36,457 nt of DNA from the NCBI GenBank assembly GCA_019114495.1, contig DXFK01000080.1:1-36457 (forward strand). Reading direction: 5' to 3'. The notes under the pieces were generated by a model. The model had not been told where the DNA came from, ran no database searches, and was given only the letters and a program-made list of their open reading frames with translations. The translations under genes and the position numbers were made by a program. Positions 9,364-17,336 of this stretch are shown piece by piece; within the stretch, counting starts at the first letter, position 1; every line of letters starts with the position of its first letter. The stretch is from Candidatus Blautia stercoravium (GTDB lineage Bacteria; Bacillota; Clostridia; Lachnospirales; Lachnospiraceae).

Positions 9364-11733
9364 TCAGATATTTTCTCCCCAGAATCTTTTGATTTTTTCT
9401 CCCACATTAGCTGCTGTGCAGACCTCATAATGCTGCCACTCTGAGGGAAACAACTCCCGGTAAGCTCTCTGCAAAAACCGTTCATCCAAAAGCAGCACCA
9501 CGCCTTTATCTTCCTTTGTCCGAATCACTCTTCCGGCTGCCTGGAGCACCTTGTTCATGCCCGGATAACGGTAGGCATAGGCAAATCCCATCCGGTCCTT
9601 TCTGTCATAATACTCCTTCAGAATTTCCCGCTCACAGCCCACCTGCGGAAGACCTGTGCCGATAATGGCTGCCCCGATAAGTTTCTCTCCTGTAAGGTCT
9701 ATTCCCTCTGAAAAAATACCGCCCATAACGCAGAACCCCACCAGAGCAGCGCTCTGTTCCTCCTCAAAAGAGGCCAGAAATTCTTCTCTCTCCTGCTCTG
9801 ACATGCCGCCTGTCTGGCAGATGCACTGCACCAAAAGCCCTGCCTGCTCTGCCTGTTCTTGAAAAATAGCATGAATATCCTCCAACATGCGGTAAGAGGG
9901 AAAGAATACCAGATAATTTCCTTTCTTCGCAGAAACCATCTGCAGAAGATACGCTGCTATCCGCTCATATTCGGACTGTTCCCTTCTGGTGTATTTACTG
10001 CTCACATCATTGGCAACCAGCACTTTTAAATGCTCCCTGGGAAATGGGGAGTTTGCACAGATGGCATAGTCATCGTCCCGCATACTGAACAGGGAACGGT
10101 AATACAAAAGCGGCAGAAACGTCCCAGAAAAAAATACAGTTCCTCTGCCCTTGCTCATACATTCCTGCAGATTTTTCCTTGGATTGACGCAGAACAAGGT
10201 CAGCAAAAATCTGCTCTCCTCACCGTAATGGGTATAAATCACATAATTTTCATCGGTCAGTTCATACATATTCAGAAAATGACGCACTTCAAAAGAAAAT
10301 TCCAGCACAGCCTTCTGCACCTTTTCCTCATGCTCTTTCTCCAGGAAATTTTCCATTTCCCCCAACAAATTCATAAGCTGCAGGGAAAGCCCTCCGATAT
10401 TTTCCAACACCTCATAGTTGTCACATTCTCTTTTGTATTCCAGCATCAGCTTATTACACCGGTTCAAAACCCGGAAAAGTCGGACGCTGTGACTCTTTAC
10501 GGCCTTGGCGGTTTCCAGAAAATCCTCTTTGCAGAGCGTGGCGCTGTACATCTTTCTTCCCCTGTCCACCAGATTATGAGCTTCATCTATGAGAAAAAGG
10601 TAATCTCCCTTCACACCGTCACCGAAAAATCGTTTTAAATGCACTTTGGGGTCAAAGACATAGTTGTAGTCACAGATAATGGCATCCGTCCATGTAGAAA
10701 TGTCCAGGCACATCTCATAAGGGCACACCTGATACTTCTCTGCCTGCAAAAGAAGGTCCTCCCGCAGATATGTATCCTTTTCCTGCAGAATCTCAAACAC
10801 TGCGTCATTCACCCGGTCAAAATGTCCCTTGGCCACAGGACATTTTTCAGGATTACATTCCCCGTCTCCTCTGAAGCAAAGCTTATCCTTGGCAGTGATG
10901 GTCAGTGTTTTGTAGGAAAGCCCTTTGCTTTTTAAAATGGCAAAGGCTTCTTCCGCCACGGTTCTGGTAATGGTCTTTGCTGTCAGGTAAAAAATTTTGT
11001 CTCCATATCCTGCTCCTACGGCCCGGACGGCGGGAAAAACGGCCGCCATGGTCTTGCCGATTCCCGTAGGCGCCTGTATAAAGAGCTGCCGTCCGGCCGC
11101 CATAGTGTGATACACCCCAGACACCAGACTGCGCTGTCCCTCCCGGTAAGGATATGGAAACTCCAGCCCTTCCATAGATTCTCTTCGGGCAATCTGCCTG
11201 TGATACTGAAATTCTGCCCATTTATAATATTCATTTATCAGATCTTCAAACCAATTCTTCAGATAGCTGTGGGTAAAGGTCTCCTGAAAACGCTTGATTT
11301 CTTCTGATTCCAGGTGACAGTAGGTCATCTGCACCTCAATCTCTTCCAGACGATTCTGACTTGCATAAAAATATGCATAACACATAGCCTGTGCTTTGTG
11401 TACCAGTACAGGCTCTTCCAGAAACTGCAAATCCATATAAACACCCTTAATTTCATCAATGGCTCGGTGTTCCTCTTCTTCTATAATACCGTCTGCCCGG
11501 CCTTCCACGGCAATAACAAATTCCTCATATTCCTGCTCCCATTTCAACGGCACCTCCGCCCGGTAAGAAGCCTTCGTCTGTTTTTGGATTTTCCGGTGTA
11601 TTTTGCTGCCTTTGGTCATAGCATCCCTGTCTGCCTGAAAGGTTCTTCGGTTGTCCAGATTTCCGCTCCGCAGAATAAATTCCACCAAATTGCGGACTGA
11701 AATTTTAATCACTTCTTTTTCTTTATTCATCAT
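9364..11733 (-). CDS. XPD/DinG-like ATP-dependent DNA helicase with N-terminal PD-(D/E)XK (Cas4-like) domain
   Basis: QAPTGIGKTMAAVFPAV (Walker A), LIDEAHNLVDR (DEAH), four Cys between motifs I and II (LCFRGDGECNPEKCP...YQVCPYEMC), QAAGRVIRTKEDKGVVLLLDERF; N-terminal VEGRADGIIEEEEHRAIDEIKG. Confidence 0.92.
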   Translation of the reverse strand: MMNKEKEVIKISVRNLVEFILRSGNLDNRRTFQADRDAMTKGSKIHRKIQKQTKASYRAEVPLKWEQEYEEFVIAVEGRADGIIEEEEHRAIDEIKGVYMDLQFLEEPVLVHKAQAMCYAYFYASQNRLEEIEVQMTYCHLESEEIKRFQETFTHSYLKNWFEDLINEYYKWAEFQYHRQIARRESMEGLEFPYPYREGQRSLVSGVYHTMAAGRQLFIQAPTGIGKTMAAVFPAVRAVGAGYGDKIFYLTAKTITRTVAEEAFAILKSKGLSYKTLTITAKDKLCFRGDGECNPEKCPVAKGHFDRVNDAVFEILQEKDTYLREDLLLQAEKYQVCPYEMCLDISTWTDAIICDYNYVFDPKVHLKRFFGDGVKGDYLFLIDEAHNLVDRGRKMYSATLCKEDFLETAKAVKSHSVRLFRVLNRCNKLMLEYKRECDNYEVLENIGGLSLQLMNLLGEMENFLEKEHEEKVQKAVLEFSFEVRHFLNMYELTDENYVIYTHYGEESRFLLTLFCVNPRKNLQECMSKGRGTVFFSGTFLPLLYYRSLFSMRDDDYAICANSPFPREHLKVLVANDVSSKYTRREQSEYERIAAYLLQMVSAKKGNYLVFFPSYRMLEDIHAIFQEQAEQAGLLVQCICQTGGMSEQEREEFLASFEEEQSAALVGFCVMGGIFSEGIDLTGEKLIGAAIIGTGLPQVGCEREILKEYYDRKDRMGFAYAYRYPGMNKVLQAAGRVIRTKEDKGVVLLLDERFLQRAYRELFPSEWQHYEVCTAANVGEKIKRFWGENI

Positions 11734-11766
11734 ACCCACCATTATAACACCAGCCTGTGTGTACGT

Positions 11767-11799
11767 CAAAAAAACCGCTCTTCCCGAAGGAAAAGCGGT
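11767..11799 (-). terminator. Rho-independent terminator of the HPr-like gene
   Basis: Minus strand ACCGCTTTTCC TTCG GGAAGAGCGGT followed by TTTTTTT. Confidence 0.8.
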
Positions 11800-11860
11800 C
11801 TTAGACAGTACAAGATTGCGAATATTTGTTATACTGGGCTCCAATACTCATAATAAAATT

Positions 11861-12088
11861 TTATGCAACAGCAAATTTATCCAGGTAGCTGTTAAATTTC
11901 TCGTCGTGGCCATTGCATCTTACGGTAAGAATTCTTGTCAAATCCATGCTCAGGACACCTAAGATTGATTTTGCGTCAATAATTACTCTGTTATAAAATA
12001 TGTCAATATCAAAATCACATTTGCTGGCTTCGTTGACAAATTCTTTTACATCTTCTTTTGCAGTCAGTTTAATTTTGCGCTCTACCAT
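11861..12088 (-). CDS. HPr-fold protein (Crh/HPr-like) lacking the His15 region
   Basis: MVERKIKLTAKEDVKEFVNEASKCDFDIDIFYNRVIIDAKSILGVLSMDLTRILTVRCNGHDEKFNSYLDKFAVA; AKSILGVLSM matches the HPr Ser46 region. Confidence 0.82.
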   Translation of the reverse strand: MVERKIKLTAKEDVKEFVNEASKCDFDIDIFYNRVIIDAKSILGVLSMDLTRILTVRCNGHDEKFNSYLDKFAVA

Positions 12089-12315
12089 AAAACAATCATC
12101 CTTTCTATCTGTTAAGATTCAGAAAAATTATCCGGTCTGCAGCATTCTTCTTTCTGCATTATCGGTATTATTACACTGAATTTGCCATTTGTCAACAAAT
12201 TCCGCCCTATCTGGTAGTACCAGTTCTCTTCCGTTTTTTTGTTATTTTTTACATTTTCTTAACATATATTCTCTCCATTTTCATGATTTTTTTCAAAAAC
12301 CCTTAAAAAACGCAA

Positions 12316-12352
12316 AAAAGAACCGGTTACTTATGTGAATACCGATTCTTTT
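12316..12352 (-). terminator. Rho-independent terminator of the Mrp gene
   Basis: AAAAGAACCGGT/ACCGATTCTTTT stem (one mismatch) followed by TTTTTTGCGTTTTTT on the minus strand side. Confidence 0.72.
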
Positions 12353-12403
12353 CCGCTTGATTTTTCTGTGTTTTTTCTGTTATTTATGGGAAGATACAGC
12401 ACC

Positions 12404-13240
12404 TTAAGGCAGATATTTCTCCACATCTCCCAGATAAGTATTGACCACGCCTGCAAACTGGCCGGCGTCTACGGCTGCTGCCATCTCCGGATCTAAAGGC
12501 ATCTTGCCCATAACCGGAACCTGTACCTCGGCTGCTGCCGCGTCTACTTTGCTTTCTCCGAACACATAGATGGCTTTTCCGCAGTCCGGACATTTCACAT
12601 AGCTGTAGTTCTCTACCAGTCCCAATACAGGTACATTCATCATTTTCGCCATATTATAAGCCTTTTTCACAATCATCTGTACCAAATCCTGAGGTGAAGA
12701 TACAATGACAATACCATCAATGGGCAAAGACTGGAATACGGTCAGCGGGACGTCGCCTGTTCCCGGCGGCATGTCTACGAACAAATAGTCCAGGTCGCCC
12801 CACACCACATCTGTCCAGAACTGTTTTACCATATTGGCCAGAATCGGACCTCTCCAGATAACGGGAGCATCCTCCTGCGGAAGCAGAAGGTTAATGGACA
12901 TAACCTTAATGTCATTGCCTGTCTCCATTGGATAAATGCCGCTTTCATCTGCTACTGCTGTACCTTTTAATCCATACATTCTCGGAATGGAAGGTCCGGT
13001 AATATCGGCGTCCATAATGCCCACTTTGTATCCCCGGTATGCCATTTCATTTGCCAGAGATGCGGTGACAAAGGATTTTCCCACGCCGCCTTTTCCACTG
13101 ACAACTCCAATAACCTTTTTAATGCTGGAATGGACATTCAGAGTTTCCTTGGGGATTCCGCCTCCTTTGGCACTGCTGCAGCCTGCACAGCTTTCTTTGC
13201 TGCAGGTCTTGCTGTCACATTGTTTTTTTTCTTCACTCAT
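12404..13240 (-). CDS. Mrp/NBP35 family P-loop ATPase (Fe-S carrier) with Cys-rich N-terminus
   Basis: VVSGKGGVGKSFVTASLA deviant Walker A; MDADITGPSIPRMYG; DMPPGTGDVPLT; CPDCGK CXXC; N-terminal CDSKTCSKESCAGC. Confidence 0.95.
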   Translation of the reverse strand: MSEEKKQCDSKTCSKESCAGCSSAKGGGIPKETLNVHSSIKKVIGVVSGKGGVGKSFVTASLANEMAYRGYKVGIMDADITGPSIPRMYGLKGTAVADESGIYPMETGNDIKVMSINLLLPQEDAPVIWRGPILANMVKQFWTDVVWGDLDYLFVDMPPGTGDVPLTVFQSLPIDGIVIVSSPQDLVQMIVKKAYNMAKMMNVPVLGLVENYSYVKCPDCGKAIYVFGESKVDAAAAEVQVPVMGKMPLDPEMAAAVDAGQFAGVVNTYLGDVEKYLP

Positions 13241-13272
13241 GACTTTTCCTCCTGGTATCTTTGTTTTCTGTA

Positions 13273-13620
13273 TTATTTCATAAAACGGTCAATGGCTTTA
13301 TTTAATTCTTCCAAAGCTTCTGTATCTCCGTGTTCGATGGCGTCTACGATACAGTGTTCGATATGGTCCTGAAGAATTACTTTTCCCGTATTATTAATCG
13401 CTGATTTCACTGCAGAAAGCTGTATCAGCACCTCGCTGCAGTCCCTGCCTTCTTCCACCATACGGCGAATAGATTCCAAATGGCCGATTGCGCGGGAAAG
13501 ACGATTCAGCACTGCTTTGGTATGCGCATGGCTGTGGGTATGCCCGTGGCTGTGAGTCACTACGGTTCCATCTTCCAGCACATGGGTGTGTTCCTGATGA
13601 TGCTTCCGATGTTGCTCCAT
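13273..13620 (-). CDS. CsoR/RcnR/FrmR family metal-sensing regulator with His-rich N-terminal extension
   Basis: HTKAVLNRLSRAIGHLESIRRMVEEGRDCSEVLIQLSAVKSAINNTGKVILQDHIEHCI; preceded by MEQHRKHHQEHTHVLEDGTVVTHSHGHTHSHAH. Confidence 0.92.
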   Translation of the reverse strand: MEQHRKHHQEHTHVLEDGTVVTHSHGHTHSHAHTKAVLNRLSRAIGHLESIRRMVEEGRDCSEVLIQLSAVKSAINNTGKVILQDHIEHCIVDAIEHGDTEALEELNKAIDRFMK

Positions 13621-13690
13621 ATCCTGCTCCTCCTTTCTCGCACTCACTTCATTATAACAGACCTTGCCGAAAAAGCAATGTTTAAAAGCT

Positions 13691-13930
13691 TCAAAACCGG
13701 GAAAAGGTGTAGCGCTGATGGATGGCCGCAGTCATTACATCAAAGACTACACTGCCGTCCTCTTTTTCCGTCCGTTCAATGGTCAACTGCTCTTCATTTT
13801 TAAACTTTTCCCTTACATAGCTTTCCAAATCCGCCTGGTCGGGAAGTTCTATTTCTTCTATAAATATATCTCTCATCTGATTTCCGGGACAGAGATTAAA
13901 CATCTCCCGAATGACTTCGTATTCCTTCAT
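13691..13930 (-). CDS. Small hypothetical protein (79 aa)
   Basis: MKEYEVIREMFNLCPGNQMRDIFIEEIELPDQADLESYVREKF...; good RBS (GGAGGAAAAACAA-ATG on the minus strand) and plausible composition. Confidence 0.7.
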   Translation of the reverse strand: MKEYEVIREMFNLCPGNQMRDIFIEEIELPDQADLESYVREKFKNEEQLTIERTEKEDGSVVFDVMTAAIHQRYTFSRF

Positions 13931-14035
13931 TTGTTTTTCCTCCTGAATAATTTGACTTTATTACTCCATTTTACACCATACCACAACAGAAAGTCTACCT
14001 CTTGTACACTTTTTAGAAAAAAGCAAAAAAAGAAA

Positions 14036-14064
14036 TTGCTAATCCGCAAAATATATCGTATTAT
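14036..14064 (+). promoter_or_regulatory. Promoter of xpt
   Basis: TTGCTA-17 nt-TATTAT; short 5' UTR before AGGAGGAATCACAA-ATG. Confidence 0.6.
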
Positions 14065-14096
14065 GGTATTTATCGAAAACACAGGAGGAATCACAA

Positions 14097-14669
14097 ATGC
14101 AGCTTTTAAAGGAACGCATTTTAAAAGATGGAATTGTAAAACCGGGAAACATTCTGAAAGTAGACAGTTTTCTCAATCATCAGATGGATATTCCCCTTAT
14201 CAATGAGATAGGAAAAGAGTTCAAACGAATTTATGCCGATGCACCTGTCACCAAAATTCTCACCATTGAGGCTTCCGGTATCGGCATTGCCTGCATTGCA
14301 GCCCAGTACTTCAACGTGCCTGTTGTCTTTGCCAAAAAAGCGCAGAGTCTGAATCTGGACGGGGAAATGTACTGTACAAAAATTGAATCCTTCACACATA
14401 AGAAGGTCTACGACGTCATTCTTTCCAAGAAGTTTTTAAATGCAGACGACCATGTACTGATTATTGATGACTTTCTGGCCAATGGCTGCGCTTTAAACGG
14501 GCTGATTGAAATTGTCCACAATTCCGGAGCCGTTCTGGAGGGTACCGGCATTGTAATTGAAAAAGGATTCCAGCACGGTGGTGATTTGCTGAGAGAAAAA
14601 GGAATCCGGGTGGAATCTCTGGCTATCATTGATTCCATGACCGACAATTCCCTTATCTTTCGTGAATAA
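14097..14669 (+). CDS. xpt: Xanthine phosphoribosyltransferase
   Basis: [44 protein letters not shown]...; [23 protein letters not shown] motif. Confidence 0.95.
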   Translation: MQLLKERILKDGIVKPGNILKVDSFLNHQMDIPLINEIGKEFKRIYADAPVTKILTIEASGIGIACIAAQYFNVPVVFAKKAQSLNLDGEMYCTKIESFTHKKVYDVILSKKFLNADDHVLIIDDFLANGCALNGLIEIVHNSGAVLEGTGIVIEKGFQHGGDLLREKGIRVESLAIIDSMTDNSLIFRE

Positions 14670-14679
14670 GCGGTTTTAT

Positions 14680-14738
14680 AAAGCCTGCGGCATTGGACAC
14701 AAGGAAATATCCAGATGTCCAATGCCGCAGGCTTTTTC
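14680..14738 (+). terminator. Rho-independent terminator after xpt
   Basis: AAAGCCTGCGGCATTGGACA ... TGTCCAATGCCGCAGGCTTT, perfect 20-bp stem and T-tract. Confidence 0.93.
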
Positions 14739-14762
14739 GACACTGGCATGGCTAAATAATTC

Positions 14763-14792
14763 AAAACTGGATATTTATCAAATACCAGTTTT
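14763..14792 (+). promoter_or_regulatory. Inverted repeat (candidate operator) upstream of the ECF S component
   Basis: AAAACTGG(a)TATTTatcAAATACCAGTTTT, 13 paired bases with one bulge, just 5' of a TATAGT-like -10. Confidence 0.45.
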
Positions 14793-14835
14793 GCAGTATA
14801 GTGGGAAAAACGAATTGGAAAGGAAGGCTGATTGT

Positions 14836-15363
14836 ATGAATCTTAACACGAAAAAACTTGTTTTAACTGCTCTTTTCGCAGCCCTCTGCTGCGTGGCTAC
14901 CATGTCTATCCGGATTCCCACACCAGGGACAGGGGGATATATTCACCCCGGAGACGCTATTGTCATTCTTTCCGGTATTGTTCTGGGTCCTCTCTACGGA
15001 TTCCTGGCTGCCGGCATTGGTTCCTGTATGTCTGACCTTCTGGGCGGTTATCTGACTTATGTACCGGTTACCCTGCTCATAAAAGGACTGGTGGCCATAA
15101 CCTCCGCTTTTGTCTACAGAAAGCTCTCCAGCACCGGAAAACACCCTTATGCAGGGGTTGCAGCCGGCGGTATCCTGGATATTATACTGGTATCTGGAGG
15201 CTATTTTATTTTTGAATACTTCCTGTACGGTGCAGGAGCTGCAGCCAGTATCCCCGCAAATCTGATTCAGGGAGTAAGCGGACTGATTCTGGCGCTGATT
15301 CTCTACCCCCTCCTTACCGCAGTACCAGATGTGAGACGAATCCTGGCTGCCCGGCAAGTCTGA
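14836..15363 (+). CDS. ECF transporter S component (vitamin/riboflavin-type family)
   Basis: MNLNTKKLVLTALFAALCCVATMSIRIPTPGTGGYIHPGDAIVILSGIVLGPLYGFLAAGIGSCMSDLLGGYLTYVPVTLLIKGLVA; true start follows AAAGGAAGG. Confidence 0.9.
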   Translation: MNLNTKKLVLTALFAALCCVATMSIRIPTPGTGGYIHPGDAIVILSGIVLGPLYGFLAAGIGSCMSDLLGGYLTYVPVTLLIKGLVAITSAFVYRKLSSTGKHPYAGVAAGGILDIILVSGGYFIFEYFLYGAGAAASIPANLIQGVSGLILALILYPLLTAVPDVRRILAARQV

Positions 15364-15375
15364 ATCGGCCAACCG

Positions 15376-15822
15376 CTACGGACGGTCCTTTATCATCTGA
15401 TAGTAGTGCAGTTCTTTATATCCCAGACGGTCATATAAGGCAATGGCTCTCTGGTTACTGTAAGTGGCCTCCAGGCGGAAACGTTTCGCCTGGGGGTATT
15501 CTTTTTCTACCCATGCAAATACTTGGGTTCCATATCCTTTTCCCCTGCAGCTGCTCTTAAAGAATAACTCCTCCAGCCAGATTGCCATGCCTCCGGCTTC
15601 GTTACTCCAGGTAATGGCAAGGAGAAAGTATCCAGCCACGCCTGTCTCGTCTTCCAACATCAAAACTCTGGAGTATCCACGGCTTTTCAGACACTCCTGC
15701 AGCGTACGTTCAAAATGTTCCTCCGGTATATTATGGTCGCAGGCTGGACCGCCATAAAACTCCTTTGCCATGGCAAAAAATTCCTGTCTGTCTTCTTCCC
15801 TGATATCTCTTATATTCAACAT
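15376..15822 (-). CDS. GNAT family N-acetyltransferase
   Basis: MLNIRDIREEDRQEFFAMAKEFY...LEELFFKSSCRGKGYGTQVFAWVEKEYPQAKRFRLEATYSNQRAIALYDRLGYKEL. Confidence 0.93.
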   Translation of the reverse strand: MLNIRDIREEDRQEFFAMAKEFYGGPACDHNIPEEHFERTLQECLKSRGYSRVLMLEDETGVAGYFLLAITWSNEAGGMAIWLEELFFKSSCRGKGYGTQVFAWVEKEYPQAKRFRLEATYSNQRAIALYDRLGYKELHYYQMIKDRP

Positions 15823-15845
15823 ATTTTCTTCCCCTTCTTTCCCTT

Positions 15846-16046
15846 TTATTGATTTAAATCCTGTAAAAATACAAACACTTTTTTCATCATTTCACAGTCT
15901 TTACTGTGAGGACAAACACCGTAATCGCAGTCGATTCTGTCCAGCACAAAGCCTTTTTCTCCCTGCTCAAATTCTCCTATGGCCGTTCTTGCCATATCAT
16001 AATTTTTGCAGTATCCATTGAAAAATTCTTCTCTGATTTCACTCAT
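15846..16046 (-). CDS. Small Cys-containing hypothetical protein (66 aa) overlapping the dinB 3' end
   Basis: MSEIREEFFNGYCKNYDMARTAIGEFEQGEKGFVLDRIDCDYGVCPHSKDCEMMKKVFVFLQDLNQ; start overlaps the upstream CDS by 8 nt. Confidence 0.72.
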   Translation of the reverse strand: MSEIREEFFNGYCKNYDMARTAIGEFEQGEKGFVLDRIDCDYGVCPHSKDCEMMKKVFVFLQDLNQ

Positions 16047-17316
16047 GTTTTTCCTGCTTCTCCCTTAATGTTTTTAAATCCACCTGCCGTCCGTCCGGAT
16101 GTCCTCCCGCCATATTTTCCACTTTGGGATTGTCCAGAAATGAGGCCCTCATAATAGAATTACTGCCAAATTTTTTTCGGATTTCGTCCACAGCCTGGTC
16201 CATTTTTTCCATTTTTTCATAGTCTGTGGTGTCAAAAAGACTGAGCTGGCGTCCCCTTTCCTCTCTGGATACTTTGCTGGTGTGTACTCCCAAAAGCCGT
16301 ATGGGCGTCCCGTCCCACAGTTCCTCAAACAACTGACAGACCGCTTCGTAAATCTCTCCCGTCAGATTAGTGGGGGACTGCATAACCTTTTGGTGTGATA
16401 CGGTTTTCATTTCAAAATTCCGAATGGAAACAGACACAACCTCTGCTCTGGCCTCATCTTTTCTAAGGCGGGAAGAGACGGTTTCGCAAAGAGAAAGAAG
16501 CACCATTTTGGCTGTGCTTTCTTCTGTAACATCAAAAGCAATAGTGGTGCTGTTGCTGTATCCTTTATTTCCCTGGGCATCGCTTTCCACCAGAGAGGAA
16601 TCCCTGCCATTGGCAAAATTCCAGATACTTTCCCCCTGTTTTTTCAGATGGTGCTTCAGGATTTCAACATCTGTACAGGCCAATTCTCCGATAGTATAAA
16701 TCCCCAGTTTTTTCAATACCTGTTCTGTAGCATATCCTACAAACAGCAGTTCAGACACAGGCAGCGGCCACATTTTTTTCTGAATTTCTTTCTGAAAAAG
16801 TGTATGCACCCGGTCCGGTTTTTCAAAGTCCGAGGCCATTTTTGCCAAGTATTTCTTATCGGAAATGCCTATATTTACTGTAAATCCCAGTTCTCTGCTG
16901 ATGCGGTTTTTCAGCTTGTGAGCAAAGGCCACCGGGTCGCCAATTAAATGCTCCATCCCACTCATATCCATAAATGCCTCATCAATGCTGTACTGCTCTA
17001 CATCCGGGCTGTACTCCCGGAGAATCTCCATAAATCTGGAGGAATACTGACGGTACATGGCATGGTGAGCCGGAACTACCGTAAGCCCAGGACACTTTTT
17101 TAGAGCATCTGTCAGCGGCTCTCCGGTTCGTACACCGCAGGCCTTGGCGGACAGTGATTTTGCCAGAATAATCCCCCGCCGTTTGCTCTTATCTCCTCCT
17201 ACGGCGCTGGCAATCTCCCGCAAATCCACGGTGCCGCCCTGCTCTTTCAAGCGGTATACTGCCTCCCAGGACAGAAAAGCACTGTTTACATCAATATGAA
17301 AAATGACTGCTTTCAT
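16039..17316 (-). CDS. dinB: Y-family DNA polymerase (Pol IV / DinB-like)
   Basis: MKAVIFHIDVNSAFLSWEAVYRL; EQYSIDEAFMDMSG; NIGISDKKYLAKMASDFEKPD. Confidence 0.93.
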   Translation of the reverse strand: MKAVIFHIDVNSAFLSWEAVYRLKEQGGTVDLREIASAVGGDKSKRRGIILAKSLSAKACGVRTGEPLTDALKKCPGLTVVPAHHAMYRQYSSRFMEILREYSPDVEQYSIDEAFMDMSGMEHLIGDPVAFAHKLKNRISRELGFTVNIGISDKKYLAKMASDFEKPDRVHTLFQKEIQKKMWPLPVSELLFVGYATEQVLKKLGIYTIGELACTDVEILKHHLKKQGESIWNFANGRDSSLVESDAQGNKGYSNSTTIAFDVTEESTAKMVLLSLCETVSSRLRKDEARAEVVSVSIRNFEMKTVSHQKVMQSPTNLTGEIYEAVCQLFEELWDGTPIRLLGVHTSKVSREERGRQLSLFDTTDYEKMEKMDQAVDEIRKKFGSNSIMRASFLDNPKVENMAGGHPDGRQVDLKTLREKQEKHE

Positions 17317-17336
17317 AAACTTTACCCCGCCTTTCC

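Noticed and set aside
10030-10638. 202-aa plus-strand ORF
   Set aside because: Antisense to the helicase gene; no supporting RBS or family signal.
13981-14096. Purine riboswitch expected upstream of xpt
   Set aside because: The promoter lies only about 30 nt from the start codon, and no purine aptamer core is present, so there is no room for one.
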